DNA from: Nephrocerus scutellatus
Lineage: Eukaryota > Arthropoda > Insecta > Diptera > Pipunculidae
Assembly (NCBI GenBank): GCA_947095585.1
Contig: OX352762.1
Location: 42,208,537-42,272,536 of the forward strand
DNA length: 64,000 nucleotides
Direction: 5' to 3'
Of this stretch, positions 23,793 to 36,800 are shown one piece after another. Both the position numbers and the translations under genes were made by a program. Under the pieces are notes generated by a model. It was not told where the DNA came from. It made no database searches and saw nothing but the letters and a program-made list of their open reading frames with translations. Numbering within the stretch: position 1 is the first letter of the stretch; each line of letters begins with the position of its first letter.

Positions 23793-26700
23793 ATAATAAA
23801 ACGCTGACAAATGATCAATTTTAATGAAAAGAACGTTTGTAGGTTTTATTTGAATCTTTCTTAATACACTAAATATTTATGAAGAAATATGTAGTTCGCT
23901 TGGTGGCGATTCAAGTCAGACTAATTTTATTGATGAACGCTCGAATGTGCGTATCAATTGTCTGTATCTGTATTGTGTGTATTCGTTTGTTCGTCTGTCG
24001 ATGCTTGTCTGTGTTTTTAGCTTGCTTGTTCCTATCCCACATTCGGCTATCCTGACGTTTCGTTCGACCCGAATGAGGTACCCCATTTTTTCATGAACTC
24101 AGCGACGGTACTCGTCATGTTAGGCCCTTCATGATTCACAATCTTTTGAACCTCATATCGATCATGATTTAATTGCTTATATGGTCCGAAATACTTGGGT
24201 CGCAACTTCATTCCTGTGCCGAATTGGGTGCGCTTGATGGCGACTAGATCCCCTGCTTTGTACTTATGTGCGACGATTCGAATTCTGTTGAACGACTTCT
24301 TATTTTCTTGTTGAATAGCTTTAATGTTTTGCTGAGCTTACTCTCTTAGGGCATTACGTTCGATGTCCAATTCGCTCACAACTTCCTCGTCTCGAATCGT
24401 GTTTAAATCTGGATACTCCCGAACTTTCATTTCTAAGCCTGTCAATATTCTAAAAGGACTTACTTTAGTACTTCTCGGCGGAGTATTATTCAATATCTGC
24501 TGTCGACGTGTTTGTCCCAATTTTTAGGATCTTCCAAACTTCTCCACTGTCCATTGCCTCGTGGAACTCCCGTGGAAATTACTAGATGTTGTATACCTTC
24601 GTCACTGCAGTAATCTTTGAAATTGTTCGACGTAAAAGCTGTGCCCCTATCTGAGATGATACGCCTCAGATTACCAAAGATTGTTGCCTGCTTCTTCATC
24701 TTCTCGATCACTTCTTCGGAACCAGTACTTTTTGTTGGATGAAGCCACATAAATTTCGAAAAAGCGTCGACAACTACCAGCAAATGATTGTATTGCTTTT
24801 TCGTGTTCTCCATTGGACCTACGTGATCAACATGATACGTCTCTAGTGGAATGTCTCCTTTGTCAATTGGTGAAAGCAAACCCTCCTTTTTACTGTTCTT
24901 CGCTTCAGTGATGATGCACTTAACGCAGCTCCTTACAACATTATTGGCTTTCTTGGACAAATTAGGGATATAGAATGACTTCTCTACTAGGTCTTGTGTC
25001 TTTCTGGCGGCAAAATGCCCTTGTTGGTGTGCCATGGAGATAATTTCTTGTTCCATTTGTGCAGGTATTACTATAAGTTCTTTTGCAGGATCTTTGAATA
25101 GAACATCTGCTTTCAAAAAATAGTCTTCGTAGATCTCCCTTTCCAAGACCTTCCTTACTGCTCTCGTCCATGTGTCTTCCAGTTGTGCTTCTTTGATCCG
25201 AAAGTTTAATGACTCTTCGAGCATCATGCAATAAACTCTGCTGAGAGCATCAACATGTTTTATTTGAGTTCCGGAACGGTGCTCCACCTCGTAGTCGAAT
25301 TATTGAAGGAACATCGCCCAACGAGCTACTTTCAATGGCACGTCACGTTTCTTGATCGTCATTGTGAAGGCGTTACAGTCAGTCACGATTTTAAACCGTA
25401 TCCCCATCAGGTACACTCTCCATTTCTTGAGTGCTTCAATTATGGCTAGTATCTCTTGTTCGTAGGAATGGAATTTTTCTTCCGACGGGGTCGTCTTCCT
25501 ACTCATGTATTGCACCGGGTGAAAACATTGATCTTCGTCATCTTTATGCAATAAGACAACTCCCTAACCAAACTTACAAGCATCCGTATGAACTTCTGTG
25601 ATTGCTCCAGATCTAAACAGTTTAAGGGTAGGTGCTTTGGCGAGTGCCGTCCTCAATTGCTGGAATTCCAAAAATTGTTCATCTTCTAATATGTATTTTG
25701 TCTCTTTCTTGAGCAAATCGGATAATGGTTTAGCTATCAACGCAAATTCTTTGACAAATCTTCGAAAATATGATGTCAAACCTAGAAACCGTTGAAGAGC
25801 TTTTTTGTCAGTTGGAACCGGATAATTTTCAATAGCTCTTGTCTTTTCAGTTGATGGTTGGATGTTGCTATCCTCAATGATATATCCCAAAAATTCCTCC
25901 TACTTTTCTGAAATTTGCATTTCTCCCACTTTAGGCGTAGTCCATATGTCGCTGCTACTTCCAAAACTAATTTAAGCTTCTCGATCCCCTCATTTTCATC
26001 TTTCGATGAAATAATCATGTCGTCCATATAAAAGGTGATCAGATTGGAGGTACTTTTTCCAATAGGATTTTTTTGACATGTCACGCGTGACTACTCTCAA
26101 ACTAAATACATAATTTTATTCAGTATTCATTGACATTTCATCATGGAAAGACTAACGCCTCAACAACGTTTACAAATCGTACAGTTTTATTACAAAAATC
26201 GACGCTCTGTGAAAAGTGTTCATCGCGCGCTCAGGCCAACTTATGGTGTTCAGCGATGAGTCCCATTTTTGGCTTAATGGCTTCGTCAATAAGCAAAATT
26301 GCCGTATTTTGGCTGAAGAACAACCCGAAGCCATTCACGAACTGCCATTACATCCATTGAAAACTACCGCTGGGTGCGGCCTACAGGCTGGAGAAATCAT
26401 CGGACCATATTTCTTCAAAGACGAGGCTGGCGCCAATGTAACAGTGCATGGCGAACGCTATCACGCCATGATAAACGTCTTTTTGTTGCCGGAAATTGAA
26501 GCCCGTGATCTCCACGACATTTGGTTCCAACAAGACGGCGTTACATCTCATACAGCCCGTGACACAATGGATTTACTGCGTCCTCGTTTCGGTGAGCAAT
26601 TGATCTCTCGTGTCGGACCGGTGGATTGGCCACCAAGATCGTGTGATATCACACCTTTGGACTTTTTTTTGTGGGGGTATGTAAAGTCTAAATGTTTTGT

Positions 26701-29700
26701 GGATAAACCAGCTACGATTGAGGCATTGGAAGCCAACATCACTCAAGTTATTCGCGAGATACCGACCGAAGTCCTCGAGCGAGTCGTTCAAAATTAGTGT
26801 TTTCGGATGGCCGAATTATGGCGCAGTTGCGGCCAACATTTGAAAGGGATTATCTTCAAAAAATAAATGTCATAAATGGTTCTAATCTAAAATAAAAAAG
26901 ATTGCCCAATCAATTTGAATGTTTGTTGTTTTATTTCAATTTAAAATCCGATACCTCTAAATTGATCACCCTTTACAATATTACTACACCAGCTTGGATT
27001 AATGTCCTAAACACGGCGGATATAAATCTGCAGAAAACGGCAGGAGAGTTGGAAATTCCAAACGGGACAAATAGAAATTCATACTGTGAGTCTTGGGTTA
27101 CAAACGCCGTATACTTCCGGGACGCTGGATCTACGGGAACATGAAAGAACCCATTCTGTAGATCCAATGTCGAAAACAATTTTGCTCCTTGTAGCCGCTC
27201 CAGGACATCATCAATCAGAACCATGGAAAAATTGTCCCTTACTACCTTCTCATTCAGCTTTCTATAGTCGCAACACAACCTCTTAGTTCCGTCCTTTTTT
27301 GCAACTAGCACAATTGGTGATGCGTATGGAGATGTACTTGGCTGTATTATTCCTTCCGCTAGCCATTGACTGACTTGCTCACGTACTATATTCTGGTCAG
27401 ACTGCGACATACGTCTAGGTGCCTGGTAAATAGGTCGATCATTTCGACTGGTGATTCCTTGCTATTCTTGGGTGAATACCCTTGAATCATCTTCTTTACA
27501 ACACTTTGCTCTCGGCGTCTCAGATGGTTGAGATCTACTATCTCATTGTTCTTGAACTCTCCCTTGCTGGCGGACACACAAATTGCTTGGAATTCACTGC
27601 TTTGTATGTCCTTCTCTACTTCTTTAATTTCTCCTAGTATGTTGTTTTCTGTTTCTTCAAATTTAACCGACACACCAGTCTTACCAGTGTCTGCAAGAGC
27701 TTTATCCGTAAAACCCCCTTCTACCTTCTGTTCCATTGAACTCTTTTTCCTTTTAAACAGAGCACCCTCTTCTTTAATCATTAAATAAACTTCTCGCAAG
27801 ATGTCGTTCCCTATAACTGCCGCATACGGCATGTCTACTTCACGCAGTACGTGGAAAGTCATGTCCAACTCGCACCCGTCTACATTTACCTTCAAGGTAA
27901 AACTTCCTTTTGTCATAACTTCTTGATGACCTATACCATGCAGTTTAATTTTTGATGGATTAAATTCCGTACGACCCATCAAAAGCAAGAAATCGTATCT
28001 AAACAGACGTAAGTCACTGCCCGTATCTAAAAGAGCTGACACAGTCAGACCCTTTAGCTGAATTGTCTTAAAAATTCGGTTTGAGCCACTTGCAAAACAC
28101 ACTTTAGCTTTTACATCAGAGATGGTATTCTCTTTTGTGTTTACAATTTGCACATTGTTTCTTTTTGTATTCACATTAGGCTGACCTGATCTACATTCAA
28201 AAGCTCGATGACCTGGTTGTCCACATTTGAAACATTTAAATACGTTAACCTAACAATCTCTGAACAGGTGAGAGTTGTTCCCACATTTGAAACAATTTTT
28301 GTTTTCTGCCCTAGCCTGCACTCAAGAAATGGTAGAAGGCTGTGAATTTTCCCGGAAGTATGATAACTTTTGTGAGGATCTATTCACCTTCTCATTTTTT
28401 TTTTTTTGGGAAACCCTAGTCCAATAGATTGAAACCGCGACCTGAAAGATCTATTGTATCAAGAGGGCATTAATTGTCTAAAAGACAACTTTCCTAATAA
28501 AGTCTAATATGTCCTTAGTAGCAGAGTTTTTCAACTCCGCTGTTGAGCACATTTCCTTAAATATGCGTTTCCTTAACCAAATAAGTGCTTGGCAATCGCA
28601 AAGAACATGTTCGGATGATTCCTCCTCCTCCGCACAGAATCTGCATTTTGTTAGAGAGCCCACACCCATTTTGCTAAGATGGTATCTAAGGCCACAGTGG
28701 CCAGTTAGAAAACTTACTATTTTCCTAATGCTACCTTTATCAAGATTCAGGATTTCTTTGTATGAATAGGGTCTGATTAGTTGCTTGGATTGCCTTAGCC
28801 CTGGGGTATTAGTCCAATGTTCCAGGCGAAGTTCGCCCTCCATACAGTTTAACACCTTCTCATACAATTTGATTTGTTCTTTCAATTCTGCAATTGATTT
28901 AGCCTGGTACAAGCACATTTTATTTTGCCTAGAATCGGGCCACCCTTCAGCAAAATACTCAACCAAACTTTCATCTTCCAATGCTATGGGTTTAGCAATT
29001 TCTATTAAAGCGTATAAATATTCCTGACTTGACTCGGTTGGCTTCCGTCGACGAGCTGTCAATTGCCGGTGCACTTCTGCCGCTGAAAGTCTGCTTGAAA
29101 ATTCCTGTTTCAGCTCTCTCTTAAGCCTATCCCAGCTATTTAATCCAGATAAACTTCTAAGAAATTGACGAGAAACTCCTTTGATTAATTGCTTCGCGTA
29201 AATAACTGGATTTCGCCCCATTCGACTATTATCGCATTTTCCTCAAAATCTGAGATCCACTGATTAATGTCAGGGTATCCAATACCATCAAATGTCAATA
29301 GTGAACTTTCTATGTCGCGGAGAGTGAAACTACTAGCCCCCGCCAAACGCCTACGAACCTGCTGAGTACCCGACTCTGCATCGCTGAAATTACTTTGGGA
29401 CTTCCCGTCCGTCTCGTCCTCCAAAGGCCTGGACAGTCCGTAGTGTTCAAGGAGTCTATCTTGTAAGGTCGTTTTAAGTCCCTGCGTTGGTAATGTAAAT
29501 TCTCTCAACTTTTCTTTTAAGCCCTCAACAGTCAATTCTAAAATCATTCGAGCATCCATTACATTAATATTATAAAAAGAATTACTTCTAAACAATAATC
29601 AATTATGATAATAATATAGTTGAATATAAACTTATCAATGAAATCTGTTATTAATTAATTCCAATATTAAAGTATTTTAAAATAAAAACAAACAAACAAT

Positions 29701-30749
29701 CCATTCAATGTTTATTTCCAATACACCAAACGCTGGTCTATTTACCCTAGTTCTTCTTGATATTCTGCTGCTGTTGATGATTGTTACTTGTGTTTACGAC
29801 CTCTCTCATGTGTGTGCCGCGTCGTGACACTCTTTCTTGTAAATTAAAACGCCTAGTTCTTCTTGATATTCTACTGCTGTTGATGGTTCTCGTTGGGGCA
29901 AGCAACCACGGTGATCTACATGCATATTGGCCAATCAAAAACTGGTGATACTTTTTCTTTGTCCTTTTGCAGAAAAAATCAACACCGCTTTAGGTTGAAG
30001 CCCATTGCTCTTGTTCTTGTTTTTTATACGTCTAGCCCAGACATAATACCGTTTGGTCGGTTAAGTTTGTCCTTCCTTTTTTTTAAACTACCACGAGTTT
30101 TTACAAATTTTATATTTTTCTGTTAGGGATAAAGCGCTCTTTTCACAATTTTTCAAAAAAAAAAAATCACAATCTTTATATTGTTCTATTTTTTCAGTTT
30201 TTTCAAAAAAAATCACAATTTTTATATTATTCTATTTTTTCAGTTTTTTCAAAAAAAAATCACAATCTTTATATTATTCTATTTTTTCGGCTTTTTCAAA
30301 AAAAAATCACAATTTTTATATTATTCTATTTTTTCAGTTTTAAAAAAAAAAAAAATCACAATTTTATATTATTCCATTTTTCACAGCTTTTCCATTTTTT
30401 TAAAAATATTTTCAGAAAATTTCAGAAATTAGCTGTCCTTTTCTATTTGCTATTTTAATTTTTTTTAAAAATGCTATTTTCATTTATAATTTTTTTTCTA
30501 TATTTTCCTTTAATATTAGGCTAATCCCGGTTGAGCCCCCAAATGTAATAATAAAACGCTGGCAGATGATTAATTTTAAGAAAAGAACGTTTGTAGGTTT
30601 TATTTGAATCTTTCTTAATACACTAAATATTTATGAAGAAATATGTAGTTCGCTTGGTGGCGATTCAAGTCAGACTAATTTAATTGATGAACGCTCGACT
30701 CGAATGTGCGTATCAATTGTCTGTATCTGTAGCTTGCTTGTTCCTATCC

Positions 30750-30792
<43 letters not shown>

Positions 30793-30797
30793 ATTTC

Positions 30798-30828
<31 letters not shown>

Positions 30829-33800
30829 CTCATTGCCAAGCGAGAAGTCCCTGAATTACTTGCGTCACGGCAATAAGGTGGGCTATGCCCTTTATTAAAA
30901 TTAACATTCGAAGGAATGGGAATTACAACATATCGCATTCCTCACGTTTGTAGCCGGTTTCAATTTATTTTCTCTCTGATTCACTGAAAAAGCAATACGA
31001 AATAAAACAACCCATAAAAATTAAAATGTTTCGTGTAAATTCTCTAATCGGGAATACACAATGTGCAGTTTGAGTAAAATCTGGTAAATTTTTTTAAATT
31101 TTGGTTAGAGAGCCACCCCCCCCCCGCCCACGAAAGTGTTGACCATCGGAGATTTTTAGAAAATTTGTATGGCCCTCCCCCACTTCTGGACCAGATTACT
31201 TTCAAATTTTTACAAAAAGTGTTGTCCATCGGGTGCTTTTTTTATAAAATTTGTATGGGTGCCCCCCGACCCAGGGGCCCGATCACTTCCAAATTTTTAC
31301 AGAAAGTGTTGTCCATCGGAGATACACATGCGTATAAAATTTAAAGAAAATCGGGTACATTTTTTAAAAAATTTGTATGGGAGCCCCTCGATCCTGAAAT
31401 ACTAATGTGTGCAAAGTTTGAATAAAATCGGACGTTAGGAAGTGTGTTAAAAATTGATCACAAGATTCTGCCCACCAGCCAGCCAGCCACGGGCACGCTA
31501 AGTTAGTATAGAGAATTTAAAAAGGAACACGAAACTAAAACGACGCAAGTTCATACTTTTATCAATGAATCATAGTCAGGAAAAACTACAAAAAACCTTG
31601 ACCAAGAAAATATTACAAATGTTATAAATAAAACAAATTATATAAACAACATATTTTTTTTTTTAATTAAATAATAAAATCTTCTAATGATCACTACGGT
31701 CGTCCTTCATGAAGTTGTTGACGGCTATATTGAAGTTCTGTAGATTAAAAGATTCAGGAAACACGGAGTCCACAAACTGATTCCAGATCGAAGTCACTAT
31801 TGTATAAGAGGAGGATTTGAAGTGTTGGGTTCTACACGGTTTTAAGGCAAATCTATGTTGATAAGACCTGAAACGAGTGTTAACGTTGCTGACAAAAGGA
31901 CCTGGGAATAGAGAACGGGTTTCTGCTCCAAGCAGTAGCTCGCTCTTTTTGAAATTCCATATAGATATGTTCCTTCGAGGAAAGTTTTGAAACTTTCAAA
32001 CCTAAAATCTTATATGAAACTGATCTCGCAATAGTGGCACCATTAATTTCTGGTGGTACGTAATGTTGAATTGCATTCTGAAAAAAAAGCCTGGAATTTA
32101 TTTAGGTTAAATTCCACACTATTAGATCTGACTTGAATGACATGAATGTCGACAAAATTGCCGAATTCATTAATTAACGCGAACCAATCAAGCGAGATTT
32201 GCATTCTTTTTGACTAACAAACTCCACGGAAGCCGATACCGTCGTATCATCAGCAAATGAATGGATATCACAGGTTGTAGAAGACAAGTCATTGATATTT
32301 ATTTTATTTTGCGGTTCCATAAATAATCCTCAATCCATGTTATGAGAGAGGTGTGTAAGTAGAGCGCACGAATCTTATTAATAAGACAAACATGCCATAC
32401 TCTATCAAAAGCCTTAGAAATATCCAAGGACAGAACGTTGATTCGCCTAGATTTTCAATGCTTCGCTCCCAACAATGAGTCATGCACGTCATTAGTTCAC
32501 CTGAAGATCGATTTTTTTGAAATTCATACTGTACATCGGATAAAAGAGCATTCGAATCCAGACTTAATAATAGATTCCATTACCTTTGATAAAACTGACA
32601 ATAGAGCAATAGGGCGGTAGTTAGTAGGCGCAGATTTATCACCTTTTTTCGGGACGGGTTGAATATTAGCTATTTTCCAAATTGACGGAAAAACACCTGT
32701 CTTCATTGAGAGATGATACAATTTGCTAAGTGGTTTTGACAAAATATGATGACATCTTTTCAATAATAATGGTGGAATACCGTCGGGTCCAGTTGCTTCA
32801 TTGTGGTAAAGTTCTTTAAGAATTTTAGAAACAACCAGTTGACGGAAATAAATTTTAGACATACCTGGGCCTACACTCGGAAGAATTGGTGGAATTTGGT
32901 TAGATAATGGAAGGGTGGACGCACAAGGAAAATGCGAAGCTAAGAGATTGGCTTTCTGAATATCAGTTTTATTAAGAATACCAATATGAAATAATAATAA
33001 TGCTTGATTGGACTAGTAGCTACTATTTTCATCGCTTAATCCAGGTCGTATTGGACGATTTGAAATCTAATGTTCGCCGCATAAACGCTGGTGTTCCCCC
33101 AATGCCCTGTCTGCCGGCTGATCTGATTTAATATAATATAAATAACATTTAATATAAATTCACAGTTTCTGTACAAGTGAAACTTCTTCTTCGCATGTGG
33201 AACTTAAACCAATGTTAAGAAACACATTCTACGTATCTCTTTCCTAGTACCAACCCGTTATGCTAACATCCATACTTTCTAAGGTCATGGAAACGCTGAT
33301 CAATCGTAAAATTATGCAATACCTTGAATCACGTGAAATCCTTGGCGACCAGCAGAACGGTTTTCGTAGGCAAAGTTCTACAGGTGATCTGATGACTTAT
33401 CTCACTGAAAAATGGAACCAGTCTATTCACAAATTTAGTGAAAGCAAACTTGTTGCACTTGATATTTTCAAGTAATTTGACAGAGTCTGGCATCAAGCTC
33501 TTTTGTCGAAAATAAATGCCTATGGAATTGACAAGACCCTGCATGATTGGACTCGTAACTACCTTTCTGACCTGACCGTTCAATCCAGGTCGTATTGGAA
33601 GGTTTCAAATCCAATGTTCACCGCATAAATGGCGCTGTTCCCCAGGATCTGTTTTGTCTACAACACTCTTTCTCATTTTCATTAATGATCTCCTGTTCGC
33701 TACTTCAACTCGTAACTCGTAATCCAATGCATTCTTACGCTGACGATAGCACTCTTAGCTTTTCATATGATTTCACGCTTTCTGCACGCCCCTCAGCATC

Positions 33801-36800
33801 GCAAGTGGAACTTGAGCAACAACGTATGTTAAGCATGGTACATTCTGACCTTGACAGCATAACAACCGTAATTTAAACCTCCAACCTTTATCCATGAGCG
33901 GATCTTGCATCAAAGAAACTGAAAAACTCGCAATTCTCGCTATGTGCGTCAGTAACAAGCTTCGTTGGAAAAACCACATATTTGCCATCGCCAAGAATGC
34001 TGCGAAATGTTTAGGTTTCCTAAAACAATGACAGATGTACTTCACTATCTCAGATTTGGCTACTATTTACAAGGCATATATTTGCCCTTAACTAGAAAAC
34101 AACTTTATACTAGACACAATTCAGAACCTCGCGATAAAAAATATTGGTGGAGTAAATATCGCGAAAACAATCGAATCGCTTGAACATCGTAGATAAGTTT
34201 ACTGCTTGTCACTGTTTTATCGCTTTTTCTACAAGCAGTGTTCAAAAGAAATATCCAGATGCATCCCAGCCATTCTCGAACCCATCCGTAATACCCGTGC
34301 CTCAACTCGAGCCCAAGGGGGTACCATTAAATCTATCTTCGGGCGTACTAACAAATTCAGCGGTTCTTTCTTTAACCGCACATTAATTATGTGGAATAAA
34401 TTGCCCGACTCTGTGTTTCCGCATTTGTATGATCAGCAGTCAGCGGTCAGCCATCAGCAGAATAGGGGGAATAACACAGAATGCTCTAGAATTGCAGGTG
34501 GCCGTAACTATCTCTGACTGGTGGAAGTGCGATCAAACCTCCACGTGGTGGCCGCAGGTAATTTTCCTCCAATGCAGGAAAAGCTGAATGATCGGGCTAG
34601 TTCCTTCGAGTAAGGTTGGCGAGAGGCCAATAACCTCGCCTGAATAAAAAACCGGAGTGCCGACAGAAGTGAAAATACGCGCTCTCAAGTTGTTTGTAAA
34701 ATAGATTTCAAAAGCAAAAACTGACGCATGTACACAAAAAGCAAGGGTAATTTTTTACGGGAAATGCTTCAATCAAGTTGGTTTGTGCGTTAACTACAAA
34801 TAACTATGTGCTACCATCTACTATTGCTTTTGATTTTGTGTAAACTGGATTGTGTCCTTACTACCAGAAAATAGCACTATACTGTCATCTTCTTATTTTT
34901 CATTTCAGTGCGTTAGTTGGTTTGTGTATTAACTACAGACCCTGCTGTGCATATATGCACACACTATAGCTGCGTCTCGTAACGGTGTCGCGAGTCCAGA
35001 GATTTTATCTCATCTAAAAATATGCGTACCGCGCTAAAAGAAGTTTTCACTTCAAAATTATTATTACGGAACCCAAAATCAGCCTCGAATACACTGATGA
35101 ACGACGACGACCACGGCAACGAAAAAGGCTAAACGATTTAAGAATTTTCTCATGGAACGTACGCTCACTGTATAGAACTCGAGCTGCACAGCAGCTGGCC
35201 GATACCCTGTCTAAATATAACGCCGACGTAACAGAAATCCAAGAGATGCGGTGGTGTCTTACAAAAAACAGAATATGACATATATTACAGCTGTCATGCA
35301 AGACATCATGTGCTCAGGGTGGGGTTTCTAGACAGCGAAAGAATGAAACTCACCGTTATCGGCTTTAAAGCAATAAATGAACGGCTATGCACCCTTTGTG
35401 TGCGGGGCAAATTTAAAAACATAAGCACGTTCATAATCATAGAGATGGCAGCAAGCAATAATTTGGTCGTTGCGAGTACAAGGTTTGCGCGTAAAAATAT
35501 CCACAAAGTCACCTGGGTATCTCCCGATGGAGCCACTCGCAACGTTGATAGACCGCCGCCACAACCCGAACCTGATGATGGTACGAACGTACCGAGGTGC
35601 CAACGTCGACTCGGACCACTATCTTGTTGGTATGGTGCTCCGAGCGCGGATTGCATCATCACGAAAGACTGCACCCGCGAATCAGATTCGAGTCAACACG
35701 GCTGCCCTTCGCAATAAAGAGACCAGAAACCACTTCGGTCAAGCGATAGGACTCGCCCTAAATGCAGCGAGAGTAAGTCCTGGGCTGAGATGACGGGCGT
35801 AGAAGAGAAATGGACACGCCTTAAGAAAACTGTCATTAGTACTGCTAACTCCATCTTAGGCAGTAGTCGTAGAGATCGGAACGACTGGTTCGATGACGAA
35901 TGTAATCTAGCGACTAAACGTAAGAATGTTGCGTACCGAGCAATGCAACAATCTCATAGAACGCGGGCACGCGAAGATGAATATAAAGAGCTCTGAAGAT
36001 ATAAAAAAACAGTTCATCAGCGAAAGAAAGCAGCCTGGGAGAAGAATCTCGTCCGTGAACTGGAACAGTACAAAGAGCAAGGACCGCACCAGGCACGGAA
36101 GTTCTACCAAAGAGTCCGCGATATGACGCAATATACACCGCGTTGTACATACTGCAAGGACAAAGAGGGTAATCTGATCGCCGATCCTAAAGGCATCTTA
36201 GAGCGATGGGAAGAGCACATTCATGAGTTGCTAAATGGCCAGCTAACTTAGGAATTGGAGGCTCCACCAATGACCGAAGATCATACTATGCTGCCGCCAC
36301 CAAGCATAGACGAAGTTAGCAGAGTGATAAATCGGCTCAAAAATAATAAGGCCCGGGATCTGAAGGGATCCCAGCGGAACTGATAAAAATAGGAGGCCTC
36401 ACATTACACTAAGCAAATGGGCTGGATCAAGGTGTGATGCGACCCGAGCCGAGGATCGACCAGGCTGGTGGCCCATAAATAGCCCAGTCTCTATCGGAGC
36501 CATCTAGATACCTGGTAACCTCTAGATGTATCCTACCTTACCCGCGTATTTCGGATCTCTGCGCGGGTGGACCACCCTTTCTCCGACACTCGTGGGAATA
36601 AAAATGAAGCACAATAAAAAACTCTTTTCTAAAACCAATACCGGCACTCACCAAATGCCGAAACAAAACGAGACCAGCACTCACCAAAAGCTGGAAACAA
36701 GCGTGGCAAGTGGCTCTAACCGTAAAGGTGGGGTCCCGGCCGCTAAACCCAAGGTGTTACTGGATCCTAATGCCCATAGGCCAGGGACCAGCATCACCAG

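Larger units (their letters stand above)
23788..30753 (-). mobile_element. Ty3-type LTR retrotransposon, broken, with nested insertions
   Basis: Minus-strand element: LTR (30544-30753), tRNA-Pro-like primer site, long A/T leader, gag, nucleocapsid, protease, RT, RNase H, integrase, LTR (23788-24041). Domain order PR-RT-RH-IN places it in the Ty3 group. There is no env-like frame between integrase and the 3' LTR. It carries a mariner in RT, a LINE fragment in gag and several frameshifts. The LTRs differ in length (about 254 vs 210 bp, mainly a ~44-bp block present only in the left one). Confidence 0.88.

Noticed and set aside
23059..23810. Long Tyr/Ile-rich open frames on both strands
   Set aside because: Direct by-products of (TA)n sequence; no protein feature.
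30181..30432. Phe-rich open frame
   Set aside because: Translation of the A/T leader repeats of the Ty3 element.
24062..30543. An env gene making the Ty3 element an errantivirus
   Set aside because: Integrase runs to within about 20 bp of the 3' LTR; no room or signal for an envelope frame.
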